From contig CAJOFL010000011.1 in the NCBI GenBank assembly GCA_905233895.1, forward strand, positions 1-46,188: a stretch of 46,188 nt of DNA. Direction: 5' to 3'. The position numbers and the translations under genes were made by a program. Under the pieces are notes generated by a model. It did no database searches, had not been told where the DNA came from, and saw only the letters and a program-made list of their open reading frames with translations. Shown piece after piece: positions 1-8,427 of the stretch (the stretch's first letter is position 1; each line of letters opens with the position of its first letter). The stretch comes from an uncultured Bacteroidales bacterium (GTDB lineage Bacteria > Bacteroidota > Bacteroidia > Bacteroidales > P3).

Positions 1-1481
1 ACAACCGTGCCGCCCGTCAATACTGCAATCGTGCTGTCTGAAACAGCTATCGTTAAATCGCTGTTACTTTGCGCGGTAAAAGACTTGCCGTTAATCGTGA
101 AAGGCGTTGTGCCCGTCGTCGTAACGGTCGTATCAAGCGAGGTGGTGAAGGTCGGGACTGCGCCGCTGAGCTTGACTGAAGAAAGTTTGCTGTAATCGCC
201 GCCCGAAGTCGTTTCGAGTTTATAGCCGCTGTCGGAGCTGTAGGTTATTTCGGCGCAGCCGCTGCGACGGACGGTGTCGGCATCGTATTTGTGGATGAAA
301 CGGATGTCGATATGGCGGTGGAAGGTGCAGCCGTTGAGGGTGTAGGTGGTGTCGTCAGAGACGAGATCGTCGCTCACGGCAAGCGAGTTGTGGTTGGGGT
401 CGGAGGGGTTGACGATGAAGCGGGTCCATCCGTACTGCTCGGAGCTGCCCCAGGGGTAGCGGTAGCCGCAGTATTCGATGCTGGCGCTATCATACTGGTG
501 GTTGTCGTAGGAGACGATTCTGATGGCAGCAAGGCTGTCGCAGCCTGCAGCGGAGGTGAGGATGCCGTAGTGGACCACGTTGGTGTCGTTGTAGGTCTGG
601 CCTGCGAAGGTGTAGTAGCAGCCGGCGTTGATGTCCTCGACGGTGACGGCGGCGGTGTCATTGTAGACAGTGTTGACGGTGAGGTGGAGGTTGGTGGTGG
701 TGGTGCAGCCGTTAACGGTGACGCTGTGGGCGTAGTCGCCGCTGGTGGTGAGGGTGGTGTCCCATACGGTGTAGGAGCCGCAGACGGCCACGGTGTCGAA
801 TTCCACCAGGTTGCCGTCGAAGTTGGTTACGCGGACGCTCACGATGCTGTCGCAGCCACCGACGGTGGTGAGGGTGTCGGTATGCAGGACGGTATCGGTG
901 ATGTTATGTCCGTTCCAGCTGTAGGAGCAGTGGGCAGTCACCTCCTCGAGGGGGGAGGTGTACGAGCTGTTGATTGTCAGGTTGAGCACGTCGTGGCGGG
1001 TGCATCCGTTGATGACGGTGTCCTTGACGATGTTGGCCGAGGCGAAGAGCATCTCGCCCCAGGGAGCCATCAGCGAGTCGCAGGCGCGGACGGTCTGGTC
1101 GGTGCTGTCGATACCGGTGAGGGTGACGTTGAGGCGCACTATGCTGTCACAGCCGCTGCGGGTGGGGATTGTGGCGTCGAAGGTTCCGGCGGTGGTGAAC
1201 ACCGTGTTGCGGAAGGTGACGCTGCAGTTGCCGCTCAGACGGACGGTGTCGATGGTGTCGTAGGTGGGGGCGGCCATCGAGAGGAAGAGCACATAGGCGG
1301 TGTCGCCATGCAGATACATCACGGCGGTGTCGGATGTGTAGGTCTCGCCGGTAAGGTTCCAGGTGTATGAGCCGCAGACAGTCTTGTCGATGCGCTGGAA
1401 CACCGGGGCGTCCTTCGTTTGGGCGATGGCCATAGGCAAGCATACTAAAGCCAGTAACAGACTAAATAATACTTTTTTCAT
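1..1481 (-). CDS. Large secreted repeat protein, probable type IX secreted adhesin (3' end outside window)
   Basis: Reading the minus strand from ATG at 1481 gives an open frame to the window edge (493 codons, no stop). The first residues, MKKVLFSLLLALVCLPMAIA followed by Q, form a clear signal peptide. The rest is a series of roughly 50-70-residue Ser/Thr/Asp-rich modules. Each has a Cys near an aromatic 'SYTW'-like motif and a second Cys in 'GCDSIV', 'GCDSLA', 'NGCT' or similar before a beta strand. Such GCDSI repeats are common in Bacteroidota surface proteins exported by the type IX system; the C-terminal sorting domain would lie outside the window. Substrate or partner unknown. The long plus-strand frames here are shadows of the repeats. 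A -7 promoter element lies upstream at 1605-1613. Confidence 0.8.
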   Translation of the reverse strand, partial: MKKVLFSLLLALVCLPMAIAQTKDAPVFQRIDKTVCGSYTWNLTGETYTSDTAVMYLHGDTAYVLFLSMAAPTYDTIDTVRLSGNCSVTFRNTVFTTAGTFDATIPTRSGCDSIVRLNVTLTGIDSTDQTVRACDSLMAPWGEMLFASANIVKDTVINGCTRHDVLNLTINSSYTSPLEEVTAHCSYSWNGHNITDTVLHTDTLTTVGGCDSIVSVRVTNFDGNLVEFDTVAVCGSYTVWDTTLTTSGDYAHSVTVNGCTTTTNLHLTVNTVYNDTAAVTVEDINAGCYYTFAGQTYNDTNVVHYGILTSAAGCDSLAAIRIVSYDNHQYDSASIEYCGYRYPWGSSEQYGWTRFIVNPSDPNHNSLAVSDDLVSDDTTYTLNGCTFHRHIDIRFIHKYDADTVRRSGCAEITYSSDSGYKLETTSGGDYSKLSSVKLSGAVPTFTTSLDTTVTTTGTTPFTINGKSFTAQSNSDLTIAVSDSTIAVLTGGTV

Positions 1482-1604
1482 CTTTCAGTTTGTATTTTTT
1501 ATTATTATTTTCTTTTTTCTATTAAGGTGCAATAGCACACAATCAGTTGTTTGCCAGTTTGTTCTGCTCCGTAGGAGCCGCGCGGGGCTCTTTCGGAACA
1601 ATAT

Positions 1605-1634
1605 GCAAAGATAACACTTTTTTTTGAATTGCAA
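1605..1634 (-). promoter_or_regulatory. Bacteroidota-type promoter of the adhesin gene
   Basis: On the minus strand TATCTTTGC (1613 to 1605) matches the Bacteroidota -7 consensus TAnnTTTG. A TTG lies 18 bases upstream, in the -33 position. The 5' leader would be about 120 nt. Confidence 0.5.
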
Positions 1635-1719
1635 CCATGAGAGTGTTTTTTTTAGGATTTTTTTTCATTTCCCACCCCGTGGAGGAGGTCGCTCGGGGTG
1701 TCGTCGAGAGGGTGGAAAG

Positions 1720-1763
1720 CAGGCGTTGGTCAGGCGTTGATCAGGCGTTGGTCAGGCGAAGGT
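1720..1763. repeat. 11-bp tandem repeat, four units
   Basis: Four consecutive units of consensus CAGGCGTTGRT, the last one altered to CAGGCGAAGGT. The same unit recurs at 6882-6925, again in an intergenic region upstream of a plus-strand gene. The 11-base period is close to one helical turn. Confidence 0.85.
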
Positions 1764-1863
1764 GGGGTAAACGTATTGTTAATTAGGACGTTATAGCGAC
1801 GTTTTGCAAAAGCCGTTAAGAAATTTTAACAAAAAAGTGTTATAAAATGTGAAAAAACGGCTC

Positions 1864-1871
1864 TATCTTTG
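1864..1871 (+). promoter_or_regulatory. -7 element upstream of gpsA
   Basis: TATCTTTG followed by C matches the Bacteroidota -7 consensus and lies about 60 bases before the gpsA start. No good TTTG is seen at -33. Confidence 0.5.
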
Positions 1872-1931
1872 CAAACTGCAAGCAGGGAGGCCCGAGAGGG
1901 GCGTTCCTGTGGTAACTAATTGAAAAGACAG

Positions 1932-2921
1932 ATGATAGGAGTAATAGGAAGTGGCAGTTGGGCCACTGCAATCATAAAAGTTCTGCTCGAAACGCCCGAC
2001 CGGGAGGTCTGCTGGTGGGTTCGCCGCGACGAGGTTCGCGACGCCATAGCCCGCAGTGGCCACAATCCGAGCCATTTGAGTGACGCCGCCCTCGACACGT
2101 CGCGCATCCGTCTCAGCGGCGACCTTGCCGACGTTGTTGCCTGTTGTTCACACCTCGTTCTCGTAATCCCCTCGGCATACATAGCTTCGGTGCTCGACAC
2201 GCTGCCGCCCGCCGCCTACGTCGGCAAGCGGTTCATCTCCGCCATCAAGGGCGCTGTTCCCGAATATTCGACCAGTGTCTCGATGTATTTGCACTCGCAA
2301 CTGGGTGTTCCTGTGGAGAATATCTGCGTCGTGAGCGGCCCGACCCATGCCGAGGAGGTGGTTCGCGAGCTGCCGGCCTTCCTGGCCGTTGCCTCGGACA
2401 ACAAGGCGTTGGCCGACGAAGTGAGTTCGATGCTCGACTGTGCCTACATGCGAGCCGTCACCACCGAAGATATTGTAGGTGTGGAGATTGCGGGTTTGAT
2501 GAAGAACGTCTATGCCATAGGCGCCGGATTGTGCCAGGGAGTCGGTTTCGGCGACAACCTGACGGCCGTCTATGTCACCGCCGCATACGCCGAGATGCTG
2601 GCCACGGCCCGTCTGCTCAGCCCCGACCGGAGCCACGACATGGCCCTCTACTGCTACCTCGGCGACCTGATGGTCACTTGCTGGTCGGAGCACAGTCGCA
2701 ACCGCCGGCTGGGCTATCTGCTTGGAAAAGAGATGCCTGCCGACCAGGCTTTCGCTACCCTCGGCACTGTTCCCGAGGGCTATTACTCAGCCAAAATCGT
2801 TCATCAGCACCATCAGAACCTGCAAGGGGCACTGCCGTTGGCCGAGGCCGTTTACCGTGTGCTCTACGAAGGCAGCCGTGCACAGACCGAGATGGAACGC
2901 GTAATAAGTTTCTACCTATGA
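1932..2921 (+). CDS. gpsA: NAD(P)-dependent glycerol-3-phosphate dehydrogenase
   Basis: Reduces dihydroxyacetone phosphate to sn-glycerol 3-phosphate for phospholipid synthesis in the cytoplasm. The N-terminus MIGVIGSGSWATA carries the Rossmann GxGxWA loop. SGPTHAEE matches the family SGP motif, and the catalytic lysine sits in GLMKNVYAIGAG near residue 191. The length of 329 residues is normal. I chose ATG 1932 because the glycine loop follows at once; a TTG at 1920 would only add four residues. The stop overlaps the next start as ATGA (2918-2921), so the two genes are translationally coupled and jointly supply the first steps of glycerolipid synthesis. Confidence 0.93.
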   Translation: MIGVIGSGSWATAIIKVLLETPDREVCWWVRRDEVRDAIARSGHNPSHLSDAALDTSRIRLSGDLADVVACCSHLVLVIPSAYIASVLDTLPPAAYVGKRFISAIKGAVPEYSTSVSMYLHSQLGVPVENICVVSGPTHAEEVVRELPAFLAVASDNKALADEVSSMLDCAYMRAVTTEDIVGVEIAGLMKNVYAIGAGLCQGVGFGDNLTAVYVTAAYAEMLATARLLSPDRSHDMALYCYLGDLMVTCWSEHSRNRRLGYLLGKEMPADQAFATLGTVPEGYYSAKIVHQHHQNLQGALPLAEAVYRVLYEGSRAQTEMERVISFYL

Positions 2922-4027
2922 ACTTTGACGATATCCGCCCCTATACCGACCTCGAGGTTCCCGAGGCGATGAGCCGAATTGCCGCACTCGATGTGGCTCC
3001 GCAGATAATGCGTTTTGTCTATCCAGATGACGACGTGCAGTTGAAACTCAAGCAGTTGGCTGAGATTAAAAGTACTCGTGAGTTGCAGGCAACCTTTATG
3101 AATGACGCCATAAAACGCATCCTGGCCATCACCACCGACGGCCTGACCCACTCCGGTCTCGGTTACCTGCGCCGCCGCGGCAACTACCTTTTCGTATCGA
3201 ACCACCGCGACATCACCCTCGACGCCTTCTTGCTCCAGCACCTGTTGCTGGAAAAGAAGGGGAGGACATCGTATATCGTCTTCGGCGACAACCTCTTGTC
3301 TATGCCCGCTGCCGCCGAGCTTTTCCGCTGCAACAAGATGATAAGCATGCACCGCGGCGGTACGCCGCGGGCCTTCTACGAGAGCCTTGCCCATCTTTCG
3401 GCCTATATCCACCTGCTGGTTGCCGACTGGCACCGCTCGGTTTGGATAGCCCAGAAGAACGGCCGTGCCAAGGATGGCCTCGACCGTACCGCTCCGGCGA
3501 TACTGAAGATGCTCGCCATGGGCTCGGACGCTTCGCCCCGCGAAGCCCTTGCCGAACTCAATATCGTGCCGATGAGCATAAGTTATGAATGGGATCCCTG
3601 CGATGTCATGAAGGCCAACGAACTGGCGTTGAGCCGGGAAGGAGAGTACAAAAAGGCCCCTGGCGAGGACCTGGCCAGTGTAGTCAACGGTATCCAAGGG
3701 TATAAAGGGATGGTGCATCTCGCTGTGGGCAAGCCCATTGCCGCATCGGAACTGGACCCACCGGCCGGTGGGGATATTTTCGAGCATGTGGCCCATCTGC
3801 TCGACCGGCGTATCGCTGGCGCCTACCGCCTCATGCCGTCGAACTATGCCGCCTACGACATGCTGTCCGGCATCAGTCGTTACCATGCCCGCTACAATAC
3901 CGCCACTGTGCGCGAATTGGAGCGCCGCACCTCGGCGTTGGCCGACGATACGCGTCGCCGCCTGCTGCTGGAACAGTATGCCAACCCCGTCAAATCGATG
4001 CTTGAGTTGCGCAAAGGTACGAACTAA
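2918..4027 (+). CDS. Glycerolipid acyltransferase (PlsB/PlsC-like)
   Basis: A 369-residue protein. Near residues 94-101 it has NHRDITLD, a variant of the acyltransferase His-Asp motif (HxxxxD) in which His and the last Asp are five residues apart. I infer transfer of an acyl chain to glycerol 3-phosphate or a lysophospholipid, supported by its coupling to gpsA. The start ATG 2918 overlaps the gpsA stop. The same frame is open far upstream into gpsA, but that extension is antisense-like noise without family character. The 3' end overlaps the 3' end of the convergent helicase gene by four bases (4024-4027). It could equally be a distant acyltransferase with another acceptor. Confidence 0.75.
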   Translation: MNFDDIRPYTDLEVPEAMSRIAALDVAPQIMRFVYPDDDVQLKLKQLAEIKSTRELQATFMNDAIKRILAITTDGLTHSGLGYLRRRGNYLFVSNHRDITLDAFLLQHLLLEKKGRTSYIVFGDNLLSMPAAAELFRCNKMISMHRGGTPRAFYESLAHLSAYIHLLVADWHRSVWIAQKNGRAKDGLDRTAPAILKMLAMGSDASPREALAELNIVPMSISYEWDPCDVMKANELALSREGEYKKAPGEDLASVVNGIQGYKGMVHLAVGKPIAASELDPPAGGDIFEHVAHLLDRRIAGAYRLMPSNYAAYDMLSGISRYHARYNTATVRELERRTSALADDTRRRLLLEQYANPVKSMLELRKGTN

Positions 4028-5433
4028 AAGAACCGTTCCTCGAAATTAAGTAGATAGACCCGCTCTGTGGCGCGGGTGAATGCAGTGTAGAGCCACCGCA
4101 GGTAGTCGCGGTCCACCGTCATGTCGGGCGGCAGGAAACCCTGGTCGATTATCACGGTGCGCCATTGTCCGCCTTGGGTCTTATGGCATGTAAGCGCGTA
4201 GGAGAACTTGATTTGCAATGCGTTGTAGTACGGATTCTGACGCAGTTCGCGCAGACGGTCGGCCTTGCGGGGGAGGTCGGCATAGTCTTCCATGACACTT
4301 TCGTAGAGCCGTTGCTGCTCCTCATGGGTCAGCGAGGGTGACTCGCTGTAGAGGGTGGAGAGGAGCAATTTGCAGTCGTGGGTGGGTTCGTCGGGGTAGT
4401 CCACAAAGCGAATGGTGGCGTCGGCGAAGCGGAAACCATAGAGTTCCTGTACGTTGCGGACACTCATCACCTCCACGATGTCGCCGTTGGCGATGAAGCC
4501 GATGGTGGAGTCGCTGTCGAGCCAGTAGTAGTTGTTCTTCACTACCATGAGGTAGTCGCCGGCGTTGACTTCCTGTTCCCGGAAGAGGACGCTGGCGCGG
4601 ATGCCCTGGTTGAAGAGGTTGGCCCGTTTGTTGGAGCGGGTGATGGCCACCACCTCGTCCAGCCGGTCGCCCTCATATTCGCGGAAGAGGGTCTCGGTAA
4701 GTTCCTCACCTTGAAGGCGTATGACATCGGGAGTGGTGTGGAAAAGTGGGAATTCGGCCTCGTAGCCGGGCAGGATGTCGGCTATCTGGCTCCGCAGGGC
4801 GGTGGCGTTGGCCAGGATGCCAGAGAGGTTCTGCTGGCGCACCACTTCGGTGAGTTCGGTGGAGAGCACGTTGAGTCCGCAGGCTGCTGCCAGATAGTGT
4901 TCGTCGAGCGCCGGGCTTTCGCTCTGCCCTACGGGCGGAAGCTGGGCGGTGTCGCCGATGAGCATCAGGCGGCAGTGGTTCCCGTCGTAGACATAGTCGA
5001 TGAGGTCTTCGAGCAGGCTCTGCCCCGAACTGGTCGGTTCAAGGCCTATCATCGACGCTTCGTCGACAATGAACAGGGTGTATGAGTGTTTGTTCACTGC
5101 CCTTACCGTCCGAACGGCTCCGTTGCTGTCGGTGGCGGTCATGTAGATGCGTTTGTGAATGGTAAAGGCAGGCTGGTGCGAGTAGCCCGAAAGGACCTTG
5201 GCGGCGCGGCCCGTAGGGGCTAGCAGGAGCGAGTTGACACGCAGTTTCGGCAGGGTGGCTATCAGTGCCGAGACGAGCGAGGTTCCGCGCAGCACAAACA
5301 CCGACCGTGGGTCGGCATCATAGAGGAAACGCGACATTAGAGTACAGGCATCCCGCTGCCCGTCGGTCGGAACGTGCGGGAAGCGGGATAGAATCAGCTG
5401 CGTGACGCTGTGCTCTATGCCGTTGGTATACAC
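4024..5433 (-). CDS. RecD-like superfamily 1 DNA helicase lacking Walker A
   Basis: A 469-residue protein resembling the stand-alone RecD/ExoV-alpha-like ATPases of Bacteroidota. Visible motifs are LLAPTGRAAKVLSGYS (Ia region), LFIVDEASMIG (Walker B), LIGDTAQLPPVGQ (motif III), VVAITRSNKRANLFNQ, SYALTCHKTQGGQW and WLYTAFTRATERVYLL (motifs V and VI). The P-loop is absent. The chain runs VFVLRG directly into TSLVSAL (residues 45-56), whereas relatives have a GxAGTGK stretch between G and T, so about six residues are missing in frame. ATP hydrolysis should be lost or altered unless this is an assembly error. The gene follows secG by 14 bases on the same strand. Confidence 0.85.
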   Translation of the reverse strand: MYTNGIEHSVTQLILSRFPHVPTDGQRDACTLMSRFLYDADPRSVFVLRGTSLVSALIATLPKLRVNSLLLAPTGRAAKVLSGYSHQPAFTIHKRIYMTATDSNGAVRTVRAVNKHSYTLFIVDEASMIGLEPTSSGQSLLEDLIDYVYDGNHCRLMLIGDTAQLPPVGQSESPALDEHYLAAACGLNVLSTELTEVVRQQNLSGILANATALRSQIADILPGYEAEFPLFHTTPDVIRLQGEELTETLFREYEGDRLDEVVAITRSNKRANLFNQGIRASVLFREQEVNAGDYLMVVKNNYYWLDSDSTIGFIANGDIVEVMSVRNVQELYGFRFADATIRFVDYPDEPTHDCKLLLSTLYSESPSLTHEEQQRLYESVMEDYADLPRKADRLRELRQNPYYNALQIKFSYALTCHKTQGGQWRTVIIDQGFLPPDMTVDRDYLRWLYTAFTRATERVYLLNFEERFF

Positions 5434-5447
5434 GGCATTGAAGATAC

Positions 5448-5768
5448 TTACTCAGCGGTGGTCGGAGTGGCCACGGGCGAGGCAGCCTCGATCGGGCTGG
5501 ATGCATCGGCGGTCACCTCGGTCTGGAGGTTGTTGCCATTGTGGTGGTGCGGGATGGAGATGGTGGCGGCCAGGCAAAGCACAACCAGAATGGCGGCGAG
5601 CCACCAGGTGGCTTTCTCGATAAAGTCGGCCGACTGACGGGCGCCGAGCACCTGGGTGGGAGCCGAGAAGTTGGCGGCCAATCCACCGCCTTTCGAGTTC
5701 TGTACAAGGACTACCAGTGCGAGCAATACGCAGACAATCAGGATCAGGATGATGATGAAAGTGTACAT
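5448..5768 (-). CDS. secG: Protein-export membrane protein SecG
   Basis: A 106-residue inner-membrane subunit of the SecYEG translocon. There are two hydrophobic segments, about residues 3-23 and 55-73. Between them is the characteristic SecG loop with VLVQNSKGGGLAANF, Gly-rich and followed by GARQSADFIEKATW. The C-terminal tail is acidic and Ala/Pro-rich, as is usual in Bacteroidota. It lies between a TPR-like gene upstream and the helicase downstream, all on the minus strand with short gaps, so probably one operon. Confidence 0.92.
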   Translation of the reverse strand: MYTFIIILILIVCVLLALVVLVQNSKGGGLAANFSAPTQVLGARQSADFIEKATWWLAAILVVLCLAATISIPHHHNGNNLQTEVTADASSPIEAASPVATPTTAE

Positions 5769-5790
5769 TTTCTATTTTTTTGTTGTTTCT

Positions 5791-6372
5791 TTACTTGTTT
5801 ATTAGCGATTCCAAATGCTGGATTCGGGGTGCAAAAGTACTACTTTTTTCTGGATTTTGGGCCAATAAATTCTTATAAATTGCGACCGCACGGTCGTAGT
5901 AGCCTTGCTGCTCGAGTATAACTGCCAGTGTCTCAGTGCCTATCGACTGGTCGGGGCGTAGGCTTTTTTTCTCGTCGTATTCGGTGTTTTCATGCACTGG
6001 AACAGTTTTTTCCGCCGTGTTTGCGGGGGCTGCCTGCAGAAATTTCGACAAGATTACGCTCTTGGGTGCCGTTTTGAATGAAATCTCTTGGAACGTATTG
6101 ATTTCGTTGAGTATATCTACTTGTGGGTCGTCTGCGGGGCCACTTGCGCGTCCGAGCATCGCGTCGAGTTTGTCGCTGTTGCACATGGCGAGCGATACGG
6201 CACGACGTTCCTCGGGGGTGTCGAACCGGTAGACATGGTCCGCCAGCAGCGCCAACGTGCTCATGAGCGACGAGTGGGGGTACTTGTCCACCATCGCGCG
6301 CAGCCATCCGCGATCCTGCGGACTGAACCGCTCCGGCCGGGCCACCATCTCGGCAAATTGTTTCTTGTCCAT
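5791..6372 (-). CDS. TPR-like protein of unknown function upstream of secG
   Basis: Starting at ATG 6372 (MDKKQFAEMVARPERF) the protein has 193 residues. I prefer this start to one at 6456 because the extension covers the predicted promoter at 6408-6416. The C-terminal third contains a TPR-like helical pair (EQQGYYDRAVAIYKNLLAQN). The middle is polar and probably disordered. There is no signal peptide or membrane segment. Genes of this kind often sit before secG in Bacteroidota, but no reaction can be assigned. Confidence 0.7.
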   Translation of the reverse strand: MDKKQFAEMVARPERFSPQDRGWLRAMVDKYPHSSLMSTLALLADHVYRFDTPEERRAVSLAMCNSDKLDAMLGRASGPADDPQVDILNEINTFQEISFKTAPKSVILSKFLQAAPANTAEKTVPVHENTEYDEKKSLRPDQSIGTETLAVILEQQGYYDRAVAIYKNLLAQNPEKSSTFAPRIQHLESLINK

Positions 6373-6407
6373 ACAATTATCGTTTTTCTTGCCTAAAAAA
6401 TCCGACT

Positions 6408-6416
6408 GCAAATGTA
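6408..6416 (-). promoter_or_regulatory. -7 element of the TPR-secG-helicase operon
   Basis: On the minus strand TACATTTGC matches TAnnTTTG, 36 bases upstream of the chosen start at 6372. No strong -33 TTTG is seen. Confidence 0.45.
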
Positions 6417-6542
6417 CAAATAAATTTTCAAATGAGAAAAAAGAATTTATTTCCATTGTTGTTATCGACAGAAATACAGCTGTTTGCGTTGCTAGATTAA
6501 ATTTTGGAAATATTTTTTTATCGTTATATGGATTTTTTTATG

Positions 6543-6550
6543 TACTTTTG
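6543..6550 (+). promoter_or_regulatory. -7 element upstream of rpmH
   Basis: TACTTTTG in an A+T-rich region, 68 bases before the rpmH start, matches the Bacteroidota -7 element. Confidence 0.45.
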
Positions 6551-6618
6551 CAACTCCAAATTTGAGCCCTAAAAGTGGCGAATTAGTTGAAAAATAGGAT
6601 AAAAAAGATAAAATAGTT

Positions 6619-6765
6619 ATGAAGAGAACATTCCAACCCTCCACCAGAAAGAGAGTCAACAAGCACGGTTTCCGTAAGAGAATGTCCACCGCCAACGGTA
6701 GAAAAGTGCTGGCCGCCCGCCGCCGCAAAGGCAGAAAGAGACTCACCGTCTCCGACGAGCGCTAA
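6619..6765 (+). CDS. rpmH: 50S ribosomal protein L34
   Basis: A 48-residue, strongly basic protein starting [18 protein letters not shown], with the L34 signature KRTFQPSxRKRxxxHGFRxRM and a C-terminal RRRKGRKRL run. It is part of the large ribosomal subunit. It stands alone here between a divergent operon and a strong terminator; the usual neighbour rnpA is not downstream. Confidence 0.97.
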   Translation: MKRTFQPSTRKRVNKHGFRKRMSTANGRKVLAARRRKGRKRLTVSDER

Positions 6766-6812
6766 GAGAAGGCTCCGCCAAGGCAGTAGATGCTTGATGG
6801 CAATGTTAGGTT

Positions 6813-6846
6813 AAAGGAGGCATCGAACCGATGCCTCCTTTTTTTG
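6813..6846 (+). terminator. Intrinsic terminator of rpmH
   Basis: A perfect 13-bp stem (AAAGGAGGCATCG at 6813-6825 with its complement at 6829-6841), a three-base loop and a T run. Confidence 0.9.
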
Positions 6847-6881
6847 GACCCTCTTTTCGACAAAAAATCTTTCTCAGGGGG

Positions 6882-6925
6882 TAGGTGTTGGTCAGGCGTT
6901 GATCAGGCGTTGATCAGGCGTTGAT
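6882..6925. repeat. 11-bp tandem repeat, second locus
   Basis: Four units related to CAGGCGTTGAT; the first is TAGGTGTTGGT and the next three are identical. It lies 65 bases before the rRNA methyltransferase start and carries the same unit as 1720-1763. Confidence 0.85.
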
Positions 6926-6989
6926 CAGTAGAAATCGTTGTAAAAACCAGTGGATCAGCGATATAAAATGTTAATTAAATGTTAAATCA

Positions 6990-8417
6990 ATGAGTCGCAA
7001 CAAGTTAAGAGAACTTCCGGTGTTGGAGTCGGTGACCATCGCCGACGCCGGTGCCGAGGGAATGGCGGTGGCCCGAGTCGATGGCCTGGTGGTCTTCGTT
7101 CCATTTGTAGTTCCTGGAGATGTGGTTGATATCCAGCTGTATAAAAAGAAGAAAAACTATGCAGAGGGTCGTGCCGTCCGTTTCCATTCGTTTTCTCCCC
7201 TGCGCGTTGATGCTGTGTGCCCGCATTTCGGTGTGTGCGGCGGCTGCAAGTGGCAGACAATGAGCTATGAAGCTCAACTAGATGCAAAACAGCGGCAGGT
7301 GCGCGACAATCTGGAGCGCCTAGGGGGTGTTGACTGCAGCGGTATGCGGCCGATATGTGGTTCGAATAATATATTCTATTACCGTAATAAACTGGAATTC
7401 ACCTTCTCCAATCGAGCCTGGCGTACTAAGGAGCAGATGGCCGATGGCGAACCCGACCCGTGGGGTGCCTTGGGATTCCACATTCCTCAGTTGTTCGACA
7501 AGGTTTTGTCCATCGAGCATTGTGCCCTCCAGCCCGAACCTAGCAATGCCATACGCCTGGCTGTGGCGGAATATGCTCGCAATCATGCTCTTGAGACCTA
7601 CGATATTCGCAATCATACAGGATTTCTCCGCAACCTTGTTCTCCGTTGCAGCTCGACTGGCGAATGGATGGTCATTGTGATTGTGGCTCAGGATGACCGC
7701 GAGAGGCTCTTCCCGTTGTTGGATATGTTGAAGGAAATGTTCCCGAAAATCACGTCGTTACAGTATATCGTCAATACGAAAATGAATGACTCATACTCTG
7801 ATCTCGAGGTTGTTACATATTCTGGTGCCGACCATATTGAGGAGAGGATGGAGGGGTTCCGTGGCGGACGTGAGTTGCGATATATTGTGAATCCCAAGTC
7901 GTTCTATCAGACCAACTCGCAGCAGGCTCAGCGGCTCTATAGTTTTGTTGCTGAATTTGCTGAGTTGCAGGCAGATGATATCCTTTACGATTTATATACC
8001 GGTACTGGTACAATCGCTCTTTTCCTGGCCGATAAATGCAAGAAAGTGGTTGGAATCGAGTATGTTGAAGAGGCCGTAGCCGATGCGCGAGTCAACGCCA
8101 CTCTCAATGGGTTCAAAAATGCTGCATTCTATGCAGGCGACATGGCCCGTGTGCTCACGCCAGAATTTATAGCCGAAAACGGCCGGCCCGATGTCGTTGT
8201 GACCGACCCTCCACGTGCCGGTATGCACGAAAAGGTTGTGGCGCAGTTGCTTATGACTGCTCCCCGCAAGATAGTTTATGTTAGTTGCAACCCCGCCACG
8301 CAGGCCCGTGACCTGCAGTTGTTGGCGGAAAAATATGATGTTCGCCGTATTCAGCCCGTCGATATGTTCCCCCACACCCAACATGTGGAGAATGTTGCAG
8401 AGTTGGTTTTGAGGTAA
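6990..8417 (+). CDS. rlmD: 23S rRNA (uracil-5-)-methyltransferase, RlmD/RumA family
   Basis: SAM-dependent 5-methylation of a uridine in 23S rRNA. The 475-residue chain has an N-terminal TRAM domain (about residues 10-65) and an iron-sulfur cysteine cluster C-x5-C-x2-C in CPHFGVCGGCKW with a later Cys in IEHCALQ. The methyltransferase core has the SAM loop DLYTGTGTIALFLA, the VVTDPPRAGMHEKV motif and the catalytic cysteine in YVSCNPAT. ATG 6990 fits the family start. In Bacteroidota such enzymes are named RlmD or RlmCD; which uridine is modified cannot be told from sequence. Confidence 0.88.
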   Translation: MSRNKLRELPVLESVTIADAGAEGMAVARVDGLVVFVPFVVPGDVVDIQLYKKKKNYAEGRAVRFHSFSPLRVDAVCPHFGVCGGCKWQTMSYEAQLDAKQRQVRDNLERLGGVDCSGMRPICGSNNIFYYRNKLEFTFSNRAWRTKEQMADGEPDPWGALGFHIPQLFDKVLSIEHCALQPEPSNAIRLAVAEYARNHALETYDIRNHTGFLRNLVLRCSSTGEWMVIVIVAQDDRERLFPLLDMLKEMFPKITSLQYIVNTKMNDSYSDLEVVTYSGADHIEERMEGFRGGRELRYIVNPKSFYQTNSQQAQRLYSFVAEFAELQADDILYDLYTGTGTIALFLADKCKKVVGIEYVEEAVADARVNATLNGFKNAAFYAGDMARVLTPEFIAENGRPDVVVTDPPRAGMHEKVVAQLLMTAPRKIVYVSCNPATQARDLQLLAEKYDVRRIQPVDMFPHTQHVENVAELVLR

Positions 8418-8427
8418 GTCGCTGTGG

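Larger units (their letters stand above)
1482..1931. other. Divergent intergenic region between adhesin and gpsA
   Basis: About 450 bases without a gene. It holds promoter-like elements for both flanking genes (minus at 1605-1634, plus at 1864-1871) and an 11-bp tandem repeat at 1720-1763. No credible small ORF was seen. Confidence 0.6.

Noticed and set aside
291..1370. Long plus-strand frame of 359 residues rich in Gly, Val and Asp
   Set aside because: It lies antisense to the adhesin repeats; the minus frame has a signal peptide and repeat modules, the plus frame has no domain character.
1720..1763. CRISPR-like array
   Set aside because: Units are only 11 bases, directly adjacent, with no spacers; no cas genes are in the window.
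2144..2917. N-terminal extension of the acyltransferase frame into gpsA
   Set aside because: Its residues are Arg/Pro/His-rich out-of-frame gpsA sequence; the ATGA junction at 2918 is a standard coupled start.
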